NCBI GenBank assembly: GCA_016219875.1
Contig: JACRJZ010000132.1
Coordinates: forward strand, 1-64,000
Direction: 5' to 3'
Length of the DNA stretch: 64,000 bases
Source: Verrucomicrobiota bacterium
GTDB taxonomy: Bacteria > Verrucomicrobiota > Verrucomicrobiia > Limisphaerales > JACRJZ01
The position numbers were made by a program, and so were the translations under genes. Below, one piece after another: positions 1 to 9,200 of this stretch (its first letter is position 1; each line of letters starts with the position of its first letter). The notes beneath the pieces are model-generated. The model was given only the letters and a program-made list of their open reading frames with translations. It ran no database searches and was not told the origin of the DNA.

Positions 1-85
1 CGGCAGAGCGCCGCACTCTTTGGGCCTGGAAGGGGGAATGGCGGCGCTCTGCCGAGACGCCGCTACGGGATTTTGAAATCGCCTC
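1..85. repeat. Palindromic intergenic repeat, left end cut by the window
   Basis: Perfect 14-bp arms at 1-14 (cggcagagcgccgc) and 41-54 pair across a 26-bp spacer. They are followed by agacgccgctac and then ggattttgaaatcgcctc. The same arm and tail recur at 17818-17906 in the protease gene, where the full arm is 26 bp, so the outer part of this copy should lie left of the window. The tail supplies the TTG start codon of the next gene. A REP- or MITE-like non-autonomous element is the likeliest reading; no transposase is visible. Confidence 0.75.
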
Positions 86-834
86 TGAAGAAGAACTGGG
101 TCCGTTGGTGCGGAGGCGCTCTGGCCGGATTGAGTTTGGCCGCGCTGCCCGCGCGGGCCTTCGTGCTGGTGCCGATCACGATGGATTTCGATCCGGCCGG
201 CAAAGGCGCGAACCGGGCTTTCCGGGTGGAGAACGATTCCGACGCTTCCGTGGCCGTGCAGATTTCCATGCTCACGCGCCGGGTGGACCTCCACGGCAAG
301 GAAACCAACGCGCCCGCAGAGCAGGACTTCGTCGTCTATCCTCCGCAGATCGCGCTCGGCCCGAAGCAGAGCCAGACCATCCGCGTGGGCTACGTCGGGC
401 CGGCGGCGCTGGCGGCGGAGCAGACCTACCGCATCCTCGCCGAGCAATTGCCCGTCGCGCTCAGCAAGCAGCAGCCGACCGGCGCGAGGGTGAACTTGAT
501 GATCCGCTATCTCGGCAGCGTTTATGTGGTCCCGAAAGGCGCCCAGCCGGAGGTGGTCCTCGAATCCGTCACGGCGGAAAAAGACGCGGCCGGCAAGAAG
601 ACCCTGGCCGTGCGGCTGCACAATCGCGGCAATGCCCACACGCTGCTTGACCAGGCGAAGCTGCATCTCACGGTGAACGGCAAATCGCCGGTCGTGCTCC
701 AGGGTGAGGCGCTCAAGGGATTGATCGGCGAAAATATTCTCGGCGGGAACCAGCGGCGGTTCGTGGTGCCGTGGCCGGAAGGTCTGGCCGACGGACCGCT
801 CCAAGCCAAGTTCGAGTATTCACCGCAGCGCTGA
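73..834 (+). CDS. Periplasmic fimbrial chaperone (PapD/CsuC-like)
   Basis: 253-aa protein with a clear Sec signal peptide (basic KK..R n-region, hydrophobic core, cleavage after ALPARA) and then an Ig-fold chaperone. The N-terminal domain has the expected edge-strand pattern (FxVxNxS near residue 56, then a YPPQIALGPKQSQTIRV stretch near 90-106). The C-terminal domain has HNRGNAHTLL, typical of chaperones of the archaic/alternative chaperone-usher classes. It would bind pilin subunits in the periplasm and deliver them to the usher encoded immediately downstream. The only start that keeps the signal peptide is TTG at 73, inside the terminal motif of the upstream repeat, with no good Shine-Dalgarno sequence. 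Family assignment is from memory of motifs; usher and subunit neighbours strengthen it. Confidence 0.82.
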   Translation: MKSPLKKNWVRWCGGALAGLSLAALPARAFVLVPITMDFDPAGKGANRAFRVENDSDASVAVQISMLTRRVDLHGKETNAPAEQDFVVYPPQIALGPKQSQTIRVGYVGPAALAAEQTYRILAEQLPVALSKQQPTGARVNLMIRYLGSVYVVPKGAQPEVVLESVTAEKDAAGKKTLAVRLHNRGNAHTLLDQAKLHLTVNGKSPVVLQGEALKGLIGENILGGNQRRFVVPWPEGLADGPLQAKFEYSPQR

Positions 835-940
835 GGGATCGCGTCCCGCGAGCTTGCGTGAAGGCTTTGCGCCCCACTTTCATTGGCCTCGCTTGCGGCC
901 CACACGCCTGGGCTGTTTCAAACTCCGCCTGGCCGCGCCT

Positions 941-1097
941 CGTAGCGCCGGCTTTCCAGCCGGCCGTAGCGCCGACTTTCCAGTCGGCGAGTTCAGCAAA
1001 GCTCCGCGACACTCCAAGATGTTACGGCGCCACTTCCGTTCAGACGCGCTGCCGGTTAGAAAACCGGCGATACGGCAGGTTGAAAACCTGCGCTACG
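941..1097. repeat. Cluster of small hairpins between chaperone and usher genes
   Basis: Inside the 308-bp spacer between the chaperone and usher genes, four short hairpins follow one another: gccggctttccagccggc, gccgactttccagtcggc, gccggttagaaaaccggc and gcaggttgaaaacctgc. The whole array is bounded by inverted cgtagcgc and gcgctacg. The pattern of a palindrome inside an outer inverted repeat suggests a dispersed repeat family. It is open in the usher frame but probably not translated. It could act as a partial terminator or as an mRNA-stabilising structure between the two fimbrial genes. Confidence 0.7.
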
Positions 1098-1142
1098 AAG
1101 CCGCCGTCTGTCCGACGAAATCGTCGTGGCTGGCGACGAATC

Positions 1143-3602
1143 GTGACGGTCAGCTTTCTTCTGCTCGCCTTTGCGGTGATGGTCAGGCCAGCTTCGAGTT
1201 CGGCCCAGGTGTCCAACGCCGCTTCTGCTCCGAGCGAGCGCACGCTGGTGGTGCCGCTCTTCATCGAGAAACAGGAATGCGGCGAAGTCCGCGTGTGGCT
1301 CGCCACGGCTGGTCCCGACGTGCAGGCGGAGGCCGCGCCCGTGCTCAAGGAACTCGCCGCACGCACCACACCGGAAAGCCTGGCGGCGGTGAACGCCCAC
1401 GTCGATGCGCGTGGCCGGCTTTCCACGCAGTCGCTCAAAGCGGCGGGCTTTGGCGCCGAGTTCAACGAGCGCACGCTCGAATTGCACCTTGCCGTGCCGC
1501 CAACGAAGCGCCGGCCCACGGAGATTCAGATTTACGGACGCCGCGAGCCGCCGGGCGCGGCCGAGGCCATCCGCCCCAGCGACCTCAGCGCCTACCTCAA
1601 TCTCCGCTCCGGTCTCGACTACGTTCATCAAAGCCAGACCGGCGCGGGCGAGGGGCTCCAGCCAGTGCGCCTCGATCTCGAAAGCGCCGTCAACCTGCGC
1701 CACTGGGTCCTCGAAGCCAACGCCGGTTACGTCGAGGACGCCCGGACTACCTTCCAGCGCCGCGAAGTGCGTGTGGTGCGCGACGACCCGGCGCATCGCC
1801 TGCGCTATTCCGCCGGCGACCTCGCTTATCCGGTCACGAGCTTTCAGAGCTACCAGCCGCTGGGCGGCTTCAGCGTGGCGCGGAATTTCCTCCTTCAGCC
1901 GTATCGCGTGACGGAGCCGCTGGGCCGCGCCTCGGTCTATCTCAAGAGCGATTCCAAGGTGGAAGTGTTCGTCAACGGCCGCCAGGTGCAATCGCTCCAA
2001 CTCCGCGCGGGCCAGCACACCTTGCGCGACTTCCTCTTCGCCAGCGGCGCGAACGACGTGGTGCTGCGCATCACCGACTCCGTGGGCCGGGTGGAAGTGG
2101 TGCCGCTGTCCTTCTTCTTCGACACCCGCCTGCTGGCCCAGGGCGAACAGGAATTCGCTTACAACATTGGCGCGCTGGCCCGCGTCGGCGACGGGCGTTA
2201 CGACTACGAGAAACGCTGCCCCGGCTATTCGATGTTTCATCGCCTGGGCGTGACGGACAAGCTCACGTTGGGCGCGAGCCTCCAAGGCAGCGGCGTGCAA
2301 CAGATGCTCGGCGGCGAAGCGGTTTTGGCCACGCGCCTCGGCACCTTCTCGACGGAGGTGGGCGGCAGCCGCTACGCCGGGACGGGCTTCGACACCGCGG
2401 CCCGAATGGAATACCGCTACTACAACGCCGGCCCGGACAACCGCTACTCCAGCATCTACTCCTTCGCCACGCAGTATCGTGGGCGGTCCTTCGTCGCGCT
2501 GGGCGAGCGGCCAGGGCGGGCCGCGGACTTGGTCGAGTTCATCGCGCGCTACAGCCAGCGGCTGCCGTGGGACATGACCGCCGGCCTGGGCGGCACGTAC
2601 CAGCTCAACCTGGGCAGTGCGCGCGACGGCAACGGAGTGAATCTGTTCTTCAGCAAACGAATCGGTTCCCACCTCACGGCGGAGGTCACGCTCGACCGGA
2701 ATGAAACCGTCGCGGGCCAGACGGAATACCGCGCGTTCTTCAGCCTGAACGTGCTGCTGCCGGGACCGCGCCAGAGCATCAACTCCAGCCACGACACGCT
2801 GACCGGCCTCAGCCGCGTGGACTGGCAATACACGCCGCGGCGCAACGTGGGCGGCCTCGCGGCCAACGCCGGTGCCCAACGTTCGCCCCACGATTACCAG
2901 TTCTTCGGCGGTGGCACCTATACCGGCTACCGCGGCGAGTTCAGTTTGACCGAGGACATCACCACGCCTTCGTTGCCCGGCATGGCGACCGACGTGCGGA
3001 CCCGCCTTCGCGCCGGCAGCGCGCTGGTGTTCGCGGACGGGCAATTCGCCGTCTCGCGCCCGGTGCTGGACAGCTTCGCCATCGTCGCCCCCCATCCGTC
3101 GCTCCACGGCCAGAAGATCGGCACCGAGCCGATTGCCAGCACCTATTCCGCGCGCTCGGATTTTCTCGGGCCGGCGGTCATTCCTGACCTCCAGTCGTAT
3201 CAGGTGCGCCGCGTCATCGTCGAAGCGCCGGACTTGCCCGTGGGCTACGACTTCGGGCCGGACATCCACACGCTGCGTCCAAGTTACAAGAGCGGCTCCG
3301 TCATCCGCGTGGGGACGGACGCCAACGTCAGCCTGACAGGCACGTTGCTCGACGCCGCGGGCCAGACCGTGCCGTTGCAGGCGGGCGAGTTGGTGGACAC
3401 CGGCGACAAACCGCGTCCGGCGGTCACGCTCTTCACGAACCGCGAAGGCCGGTTCTACGTCGAAGGGCTGCGGCCCGGCCGCTACGAACTCCGCCTGTTC
3501 GCCGATCCTGCCGCAGTGGTGGCGGTTGAGATTCCGAAAGGCAAAACCGGCGCGATGGATGCGGGCGCGTTATCGCTTCCCGCCGGGGCCAAACTTCAAT
3601 AA
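1143..3602 (+). CDS. Outer-membrane fimbrial usher
   Basis: About 819 aa if started at the GTG at 1143, which gives a signal peptide (VTVSFLLLAFAVMV... ending in SSSAQ). The frame is open further upstream, but that part is repeat-derived. After an N-terminal periplasmic domain comes the usher core: a GDLAYPV..FQSY..LGGFSVARNF segment, then YLKSDSKVEVFVNGRQVQSLQLRAGQHTLRDF, then RITDSVGRVEVVPLSFFFD. This is the typical PF00577 order in which a plug domain follows the first barrel strands. The remaining part is beta-rich, with a carboxypeptidase-regulatory-like C-terminal domain (GRFYVEGLRPGRYELRLF). It forms the outer-membrane pore through which chaperone-bound subunits are polymerised. It lies between the chaperone and a two-domain subunit, as in archaic (Csu-like) systems. 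Start choice is less sure than identity. Confidence 0.82.
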   Translation: MTVSFLLLAFAVMVRPASSSAQVSNAASAPSERTLVVPLFIEKQECGEVRVWLATAGPDVQAEAAPVLKELAARTTPESLAAVNAHVDARGRLSTQSLKAAGFGAEFNERTLELHLAVPPTKRRPTEIQIYGRREPPGAAEAIRPSDLSAYLNLRSGLDYVHQSQTGAGEGLQPVRLDLESAVNLRHWVLEANAGYVEDARTTFQRREVRVVRDDPAHRLRYSAGDLAYPVTSFQSYQPLGGFSVARNFLLQPYRVTEPLGRASVYLKSDSKVEVFVNGRQVQSLQLRAGQHTLRDFLFASGANDVVLRITDSVGRVEVVPLSFFFDTRLLAQGEQEFAYNIGALARVGDGRYDYEKRCPGYSMFHRLGVTDKLTLGASLQGSGVQQMLGGEAVLATRLGTFSTEVGGSRYAGTGFDTAARMEYRYYNAGPDNRYSSIYSFATQYRGRSFVALGERPGRAADLVEFIARYSQRLPWDMTAGLGGTYQLNLGSARDGNGVNLFFSKRIGSHLTAEVTLDRNETVAGQTEYRAFFSLNVLLPGPRQSINSSHDTLTGLSRVDWQYTPRRNVGGLAANAGAQRSPHDYQFFGGGTYTGYRGEFSLTEDITTPSLPGMATDVRTRLRAGSALVFADGQFAVSRPVLDSFAIVAPHPSLHGQKIGTEPIASTYSARSDFLGPAVIPDLQSYQVRRVIVEAPDLPVGYDFGPDIHTLRPSYKSGSVIRVGTDANVSLTGTLLDAAGQTVPLQAGELVDTGDKPRPAVTLFTNREGRFYVEGLRPGRYELRLFADPAAVVAVEIPKGKTGAMDAGALSLPAGAKLQ

Positions 3603-3619
3603 CGTCTCCACACCGCGGC

Positions 3620-4654
3620 ATGAATGCGATGAACAGACTTCAACTCCCAGGCAGGCGGGCGCAACTCGTCATCCCCGCCGCAAAGGCGCGCCGCAGCTTC
3701 ATTCGCCATGCGGGCGCTCAGTTCCGCCGGTGCTTTCTTGGGGCCACCGCCTTGCTTCTCTTCGCCCCGTGCTTCCTCCTGGCCGACAACAACCTCTTCC
3801 TGCAAATCGCCGGCGTGGAGTGGCGCGGCAAGACCGGGGCTGGTTACGACGTATTTGATCCCATGCCGTATCTGCAGACGGTGAACTTCACCGTGCGGCA
3901 CACCGGTTCCGCCGGTTCCTACTTCATTACCTTTTCCAAGAACAGCGCCGGCAACACTCCGCGGCTCCTCACCAGCGGAGCGTCCACGTTGAACTACCAA
4001 CTTTATGACACGGCCAGCCTAAACAACGTGCTGAAGGACTTGCCCGCCGCGGCACCGAACGAAGTCCTCAGCGGCAGCTTCGGGAGCGGAAACGACGCGC
4101 GCCAGTTGAGCTTCGTCATGGCCATGCCTTCGCTACAGATCAAGCCTGACGGCACCTACACGGACTCTGTCCGGGTCAGCGTCTATGACGGCACGCTGGC
4201 GCATTATACGCTGGCCCAGTCCGTGGTGATCCAGATCACGGCGCGGGTGCCGCAACTCACCGGCCTCTCCATCGTGCCGACAGGAGGCGGCTTCGATCCG
4301 CTGGCCACGACGCAGCTTCTCGACTTCGGCACGCTCACGGAGGGCAAGTCGCTGGGCCTCGATTTGCGCGTCCGCAGCAACGCCGGGTACAGCGTGAGTC
4401 TGCAATCGGAGAACCAGGGCGCGCTCAAGAACACCGCCGCTGGTTTGACCGACACCGTGCCTTACACGATGCAAGTGGGAGGGGCGGTCGTAACTTTCAC
4501 GTCGCAGGCCGAGGTGGTGCTAGCGCGACGCGGTGTGATTACGGGTGCCACGGGCGACGCCTACCCGGTTCAAGTCACCATCGGCCCGACGGGCGACGCC
4601 AGCGCCGGAAACTACCGCGACATCGTGACCATCACCGTCCGGGCGGAGAACTGA
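3620..4654 (+). CDS. Two-domain fimbrial subunit or tip adhesin (spore-coat-U-like)
   Basis: 344-aa secreted protein starting 17 bp after the usher stop. The n-region is long and basic, the hydrophobic core (FLGATALLLFAPCFLLA) lies near residues 39-56, and the mature part begins about residue 57. Two pilin-like halves are visible. The first ends with GTYTDSVRVSVYDG near residues 175-190, the aGxYxDxVxVxV strand typical of SCPU/Csu pilins. The second starts DFGTLTEGKSLGLDLRV and ends SAGNYRDIVTITVRAEN at the C-terminus. A subunit with two pilin-type halves is what one expects of a tip subunit such as CsuE, with an N-terminal binding domain and a C-terminal pilin domain. No separate single-domain pilin is in the window. 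The adhesin role is inferred. Confidence 0.65.
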   Translation: MNAMNRLQLPGRRAQLVIPAAKARRSFIRHAGAQFRRCFLGATALLLFAPCFLLADNNLFLQIAGVEWRGKTGAGYDVFDPMPYLQTVNFTVRHTGSAGSYFITFSKNSAGNTPRLLTSGASTLNYQLYDTASLNNVLKDLPAAAPNEVLSGSFGSGNDARQLSFVMAMPSLQIKPDGTYTDSVRVSVYDGTLAHYTLAQSVVIQITARVPQLTGLSIVPTGGGFDPLATTQLLDFGTLTEGKSLGLDLRVRSNAGYSVSLQSENQGALKNTAAGLTDTVPYTMQVGGAVVTFTSQAEVVLARRGVITGATGDAYPVQVTIGPTGDASAGNYRDIVTITVRAEN

Positions 4655-4712
4655 CGGCGAGCCGCTTTGTGAAGGATTCGAGGTGCCGCAGGAACGGGAG
4701 CCTCTTTCAAAA

Positions 4713-4812
4713 CTGTAGCAGCCGACGTGAGGAGGCTCTGTCATTGATTGCAGATTGCAGATTGCGGATTGCAGATTTGAAGAACGGAGCCTCCTCACGT
4801 CGGCTGCTACAG
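4713..4812. repeat. 100-bp palindromic element with perfect 26-bp arms
   Basis: The arm at 4713-4738 is the exact reverse complement of 4787-4812 (core cagccgacgtgaggaggctc). The spacer carries four direct copies of a gatTGCAGATT-like octamer (gcagattgcagattgcgga). Outside the arms, ttcaaaa and gttttgaa continue the symmetry. The right flank, ttttgaaatcgcctc, is the same tail seen at 71-85. A degenerate relative is at 17558-17636. It fills most of the 313-bp gap between the fimbrial subunit gene and the transporter gene; nothing else is seen there. Confidence 0.8.
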
Positions 4813-4967
4813 AGTTTTGAAATCGCCTCACGGGACTGGACGTTTTCCCCAGCGATGCCGGATAGTCGTCCCCGAATGACTGCAGAACACTGGCTGCTCA
4901 CCGAGAAACCATCCGGAACGGACGCGGCCCCGTCCTGGACACTACGGGGTCCGTGCTCGCGCTTGCG

Positions 4968-5921
4968 ATGAACGAGTTCTTCACTGTCCTGGGCGCGGTG
5001 TTGCCCGTGTTCAGCATCATGGGCGCGGGCTTCTTGTTGCGCCGGCTGGACTGGTTGACCGAGGAAGCCGACCAGAGCCTCATGCGGGTGACGATCAACG
5101 GCCTGATTCCGTGCCTCATCATCGACTCGGTCATCAGCAACGTGGCGCTGCGCCAGCCCCGCACTGTGGTGCTGGCTCCGCTGGTGGGCTTCGTCACGGT
5201 CGTGGCCGGCATTGGGCTGGGGTGGTTGAGCCGGCGGCTGGTGGGCATCCGGGAGCCGGCGGCGGGGCGGACCTTTGCCTACTGTCTCGGCATCTATAAT
5301 TACTGCTACGTGCCGCTGCCTTTGGCGATCTTGCTGTTCACGCACCGGCCGGAGACGGTGGGTGTGTTGTTCGTCCACAACGTGGGCGTGGAGATCGCCT
5401 TCTGGACGCTGGGCCTCATGCTGCTGAGCGGGGCGAGTGCCCGGCAAGGGTGGAAGAAGGCCATCAATGCGCCCGTGATTTCGATCCTGGCCGGACTGGC
5501 TTTGAACTACACCCGCGGTTCGGACTGGGTGCCGGCGTTCGTGCTCACGGCCGCCCATGTCCTGGGCCAATGCGCTTTTCCGATGGGCCTGTTGTTGATC
5601 GGGGCGGTGGTGTCGGATGAACTCAGCCGGTTCCGGTCGGCGTCGGGTTGGCGGGTCATGGCCGGCGCGTGCCTGCTGCGGCTTGGGCTGCTGCCGCTTT
5701 TGTTCCTGCTCTTGGCCCGTCATCTTCCCTGCTCGCCGGAGCTCAAGAGCGTGATCGTCCTGCAGGCGGCGATGCCGGCCGCGGTGTTCCCGATCGTGGT
5801 GTCGAAGCACTACGGCGGAGACATCAATACGGCGCTCCGAGTGGTGCTGGGGACCTCCGTGCTGGGGCTGGTCACCATCCCGTTTTGGATCCGTTTTGGG
5901 ATAAAATTTGCCGGTCTATGA
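4968..5921 (+). CDS. AEC-family transporter (auxin efflux carrier-like permease)
   Basis: 317-aa integral membrane protein with about ten hydrophobic segments in two sets separated by a charged loop. Features typical of the AEC family (TC 2.A.69) are the N-terminal MNEFFTVLGAVLPVFSIMGAG helix, the polar YNYCYVPLPLAI segment near residue 110, the central NAPVISILAGLALN near residue 170, and the PMGLLLIGAVVSD helix near residue 205. Members export or import small organic anions such as malate or malonate; the substrate cannot be read here. The ATG at 4968 is preferred over an upstream in-frame GTG because it begins directly at the first helix. It is separated from the fimbrial genes by a repeat and followed by a terminator-like hairpin, so it is likely its own unit. 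Confidence 0.8.
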   Translation: MNEFFTVLGAVLPVFSIMGAGFLLRRLDWLTEEADQSLMRVTINGLIPCLIIDSVISNVALRQPRTVVLAPLVGFVTVVAGIGLGWLSRRLVGIREPAAGRTFAYCLGIYNYCYVPLPLAILLFTHRPETVGVLFVHNVGVEIAFWTLGLMLLSGASARQGWKKAINAPVISILAGLALNYTRGSDWVPAFVLTAAHVLGQCAFPMGLLLIGAVVSDELSRFRSASGWRVMAGACLLRLGLLPLLFLLLARHLPCSPELKSVIVLQAAMPAAVFPIVVSKHYGGDINTALRVVLGTSVLGLVTIPFWIRFGIKFAGL

Positions 5922-5965
5922 GCGATGAGGAGCGGGACAGGGGCAAGCCTCTCCTCACGGACAAT

Positions 5966-6036
5966 TGAGGCAAGCAGGGTGGGCGGCAAAAACTGCCCAC
6001 CGACTTTTTCGGAAATTGGCTTGCCAAACTGCCTCA
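5966..6036 (+). terminator. Hairpin terminator after the transporter gene
   Basis: An inner stem ggtgggc (5978-5984) pairs with gcccacc (5995-6001) and is followed by a short T-run (cttttt, 6004-6009). An outer inverted repeat, tgaggca/ggcaagc against gcttgcc/tgcctca, spans 5966-6036. The inner hairpin plus T-run fits a rho-independent terminator 57 bp after the transporter stop. The outer arms make a second cruciform possible. Confidence 0.55.
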
Positions 6037-6228
6037 TTTCGTTTCACATCTGCCCGGCGATCTGGTTCTGAACAGGCTGTTCAATGGACATAATTGGAAG
6101 ACACCCGAACGAGAAGACTGTTCTTCCCAAGAGGGATGAGCTGCTTATATTTGCTGCTCAAGTCGTTTCCAGTGGATACCGATGAACCACCATCGTTCGA
6201 ATCAGGACTGAGACCTTTGAATTGTATT
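6037..6228. other. Leader region of the giant HYR gene
   Basis: Relatively AT-rich stretch between the terminator hairpin and the start of the giant HYR-protein gene. It contains the near-palindrome gaacaggctgttc (about 6069-6081) and several TA-rich hexamers (cataat, tatatt, tattat), but no convincingly spaced -35/-10 pair and no clear Shine-Dalgarno sequence before the ATG at 6229. The frame is open from a TTG at 6094, but the peptide there looks non-coding and would bury the signal peptide. It probably holds the promoter; the exact site cannot be called. Confidence 0.35.
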
Positions 6229-9200
6229 ATGAAATCAGCCAAACGCTACCCTGCGAATCAACCTCCCCCGTCTGTCCTGTGTGGCAAGGCCACGAGCGCG
6301 CTGACGCTCGCCGGCCTGGGCGCGCTGCTGTGGATGGCCGCTCCGCTGTGTGCCGTGGCCGGAGCCAATTCCTACGACTCGTTCAGCGGCTACACCGCCG
6401 GAGCCTTGGCGGGCCAACCGTATCAAGGCACGGGCTACGGCCCCGGCTCTTGGTCAGCCTTGGCCGGGACCGTGAACGTCTCGTCCGGCAGCACGCTGAA
6501 TTATATCAGTGGCCTGCTGCGCCTGAGGGCCGCCGGTGGCAAGACCACCACGCCGGCGAGCGGGAGCAACGGCGTCATCGCCGATCTCGACACCTCGGCG
6601 GGCGGCGCGTTTGGCGCTTTGGGCTTGATCGACGGCGGCCTTGTCGGCGGCCCGAATGCGGGCGGGGTGCTCTACCTGAGCTTCTTGGGCCGCAACAATA
6701 GCGGGGACGTGCCCGATGGGACCGAAGACTTCGCGGCGGTCGAACTCTACAATGGCGCCGCCGAGGTGTTGGGCGTGGGCAACAACTACCCGGCCTGGGC
6801 CTATGGGACGTTTGGCATCGGCGGCGATGGCGACTTGATCCGCCCCAGCGACGGCACTTGGCAGGACATGGACAACAACGTCCACTTCTTCATTGTCAAG
6901 ATGGTCTTCGTGGCCGGGGGCACCGACACCGTGACCATCTGGATGGATCCGGACCTGACCACCGGGGAAAGCGGCCAAGCCAATACGGTTCGTCGGCGCA
7001 CGGTCACGGGCAACGCCGCCTTCAACCGCGTGGCCATTCGCAGCGGCAGCAACAACAACGACAACGGTTGGGATTTCGACGAAGTGCGTTTCGGCGCGGC
7101 CTGGGAAGACGTGACGCCCACGGTGCCGGCGGTGCGGGTGCCGCCGGTGGACCAGAACGCGTCGTGCGGTGGAAGTGCTTCGTTCAGCGTCGTGGGTGTC
7201 GGCACCCCGCCGTTGAGCTACCAGTGGCTGTTCGAGAACAACCCGATCAGCGGCGCCACGGGAACCAACCTCACCGTCTCTCCCACGTACGGGGCGAACG
7301 CCGGCAATTACTCCGTGGCCATCAGCAATGACTACGGCATGGTCACCAGTGCCGTGGCCGTCTTGGCGGTCACGAACGCCGCTCCGCCGGTCATCGTCTG
7401 CCCCGGAAACATCGTCGGTTCGGCCGGTTCCACCAACGGCATGATCATGAAGTTCCTGCCCACCGTCACCAGCACGTGCGGCGCGGCGACCTTTCAATGC
7501 ACGCCGCCCCCCAACTCCCTCTTCCCTCCAGGAACCAATGTGGTGCAGTGCGTGGCCACGGACGCGGCCGGCAGCACATCCAGTTGCAGTTTCGAAGTCG
7601 CGGTGTTCATCTGCGAAGGTATCCAGACTTCCGTGAACGCGATCGTGCCGGACAACGCTCCGTCCGGGGTTGTGAGCACGGCCAATGTCGCCAGTCCAAT
7701 CGGCCGCATCCACGACCTCAACGTCACCTTCACCATTTCCAACGGATGGAACGGCGACCTCTACGCCTATCTCGTTCACCAATCGGGGTTCGCCGTCCTG
7801 CTTAACCGGGTGGGCCGCGATGTCGCCCAAATCTTCGGTTACGGAGACAGCGGTTTTCAGGTCGTGTTGGACGACCAGGCGATCAGCGGCGACATCCATC
7901 TGTATCGCATCGCGCTGTTCGGCGATGGCACGCATCCGGTGGACGGCCCGGTGACGGGCACGTGGCAACCCGATGCCCGGTTGGCCAACCCGCTCTCCGT
8001 GACGAACGGCGATCCGCGCACGGCGTTCCTCAGCGTGTTCCAGAATCTCGATCCCAACGGCCAGTGGACGTTCTTCGTGGCCGATCTCGCGTCGGGCGAC
8101 ACCTCCACCCTCGTCAGTTGGGGTTTGGAAATTTGCGGTCTGACAGCCGAGCCGTTCTTCGTCACGCCGCCGGCCAGCCGGACCAATGAAGTCGGTTCCA
8201 CGGCGCAATTCAGCGTCGTGGCCGGCGGCTCGCGCCCGATGTTCTACCAGTGGTATTTCGACGGCAACTCCCTGCCGAACCAGACCAATGACACTCTGAC
8301 CATCGCCCCGGTGCAGTGGAGCAACGCCGGACCTTACACCGTGCTGCTCAGCAATGCCCACGGCACGGCCATGAGCCCCGCCGCCACGCTGACGGTGGTG
8401 GATACCACCGGCCCGGTGTTGACCTGCCCGGCGGCCGCTTCCGTGCAATGTCTGTCGAACTTGCCTCCGACGGATTTCGCCGGCGGCAGCGTCACGGACG
8501 TCGGCGATCCGAACCCAACCGTCTTCTGGTCGGGCGACACGCAGACGGGCGCGTGCCCGATCCTCGTCACCCGCACCTACGGGGCCTACGACATTTACGG
8601 CAACACCAATTTCTGCACTCAAACCATCACCGTGCAGGACACCGTGCCGCCCGTCATCACTTGCGTCCCCAACAAGAGCGTCGAATGCACGGCCACTTGG
8701 TCCTTCGACCCGCCGAGCGCGAGCGACAATTGCAGCGCCGCCACCATTACGGTGGTGTCCTCGGTGACGAACGCGGGTCCCTGCGGCCTCACCGGCTCGG
8801 CCACGCGCACTTGGCGCGCGACCGATGACTGCGGCAACGCCAGCGAATGCAGCCAGACCGTGACGATCGTGGATACCACCCCGCCGGTGCTCGTGAGCAC
8901 GGACAAAACCGTCGAGTGTGGCACGGCTTGGACCTTTGATACTCCGGCCGCCAGTGATGCTTGCGGCCAGGTGTTCCTAGCCGTGTTGAACACCGTGACC
9001 AACGCCGGACCCTGTGGTTCGACCTTCACGGCGCGGCGGACATGGAGAGGCGGCGACGCTTGCGGCAACTCGACGACGACGACCCAGACCGTCACCGTGA
9101 TTGACACGACCGCGCCCGTCGCGAGCTGCCCGCCCAATAAGACCATCGAGTGCGGCACGCCTTGGGACTTCGACGCCCCAGCCGCCACCGACGCCTGCGG

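Noticed and set aside
941..1142. N-terminal extension of the usher frame back to 771
   Set aside because: The added ~124 residues are encoded by the hairpin repeat cluster and overlap the chaperone end; a signal peptide begins at 1143.
6094..6228. N-terminal extension of the HYR giant from a TTG at 6094
   Set aside because: No ribosome site, an atypical product, and a proper signal peptide starts at the ATG at 6229.
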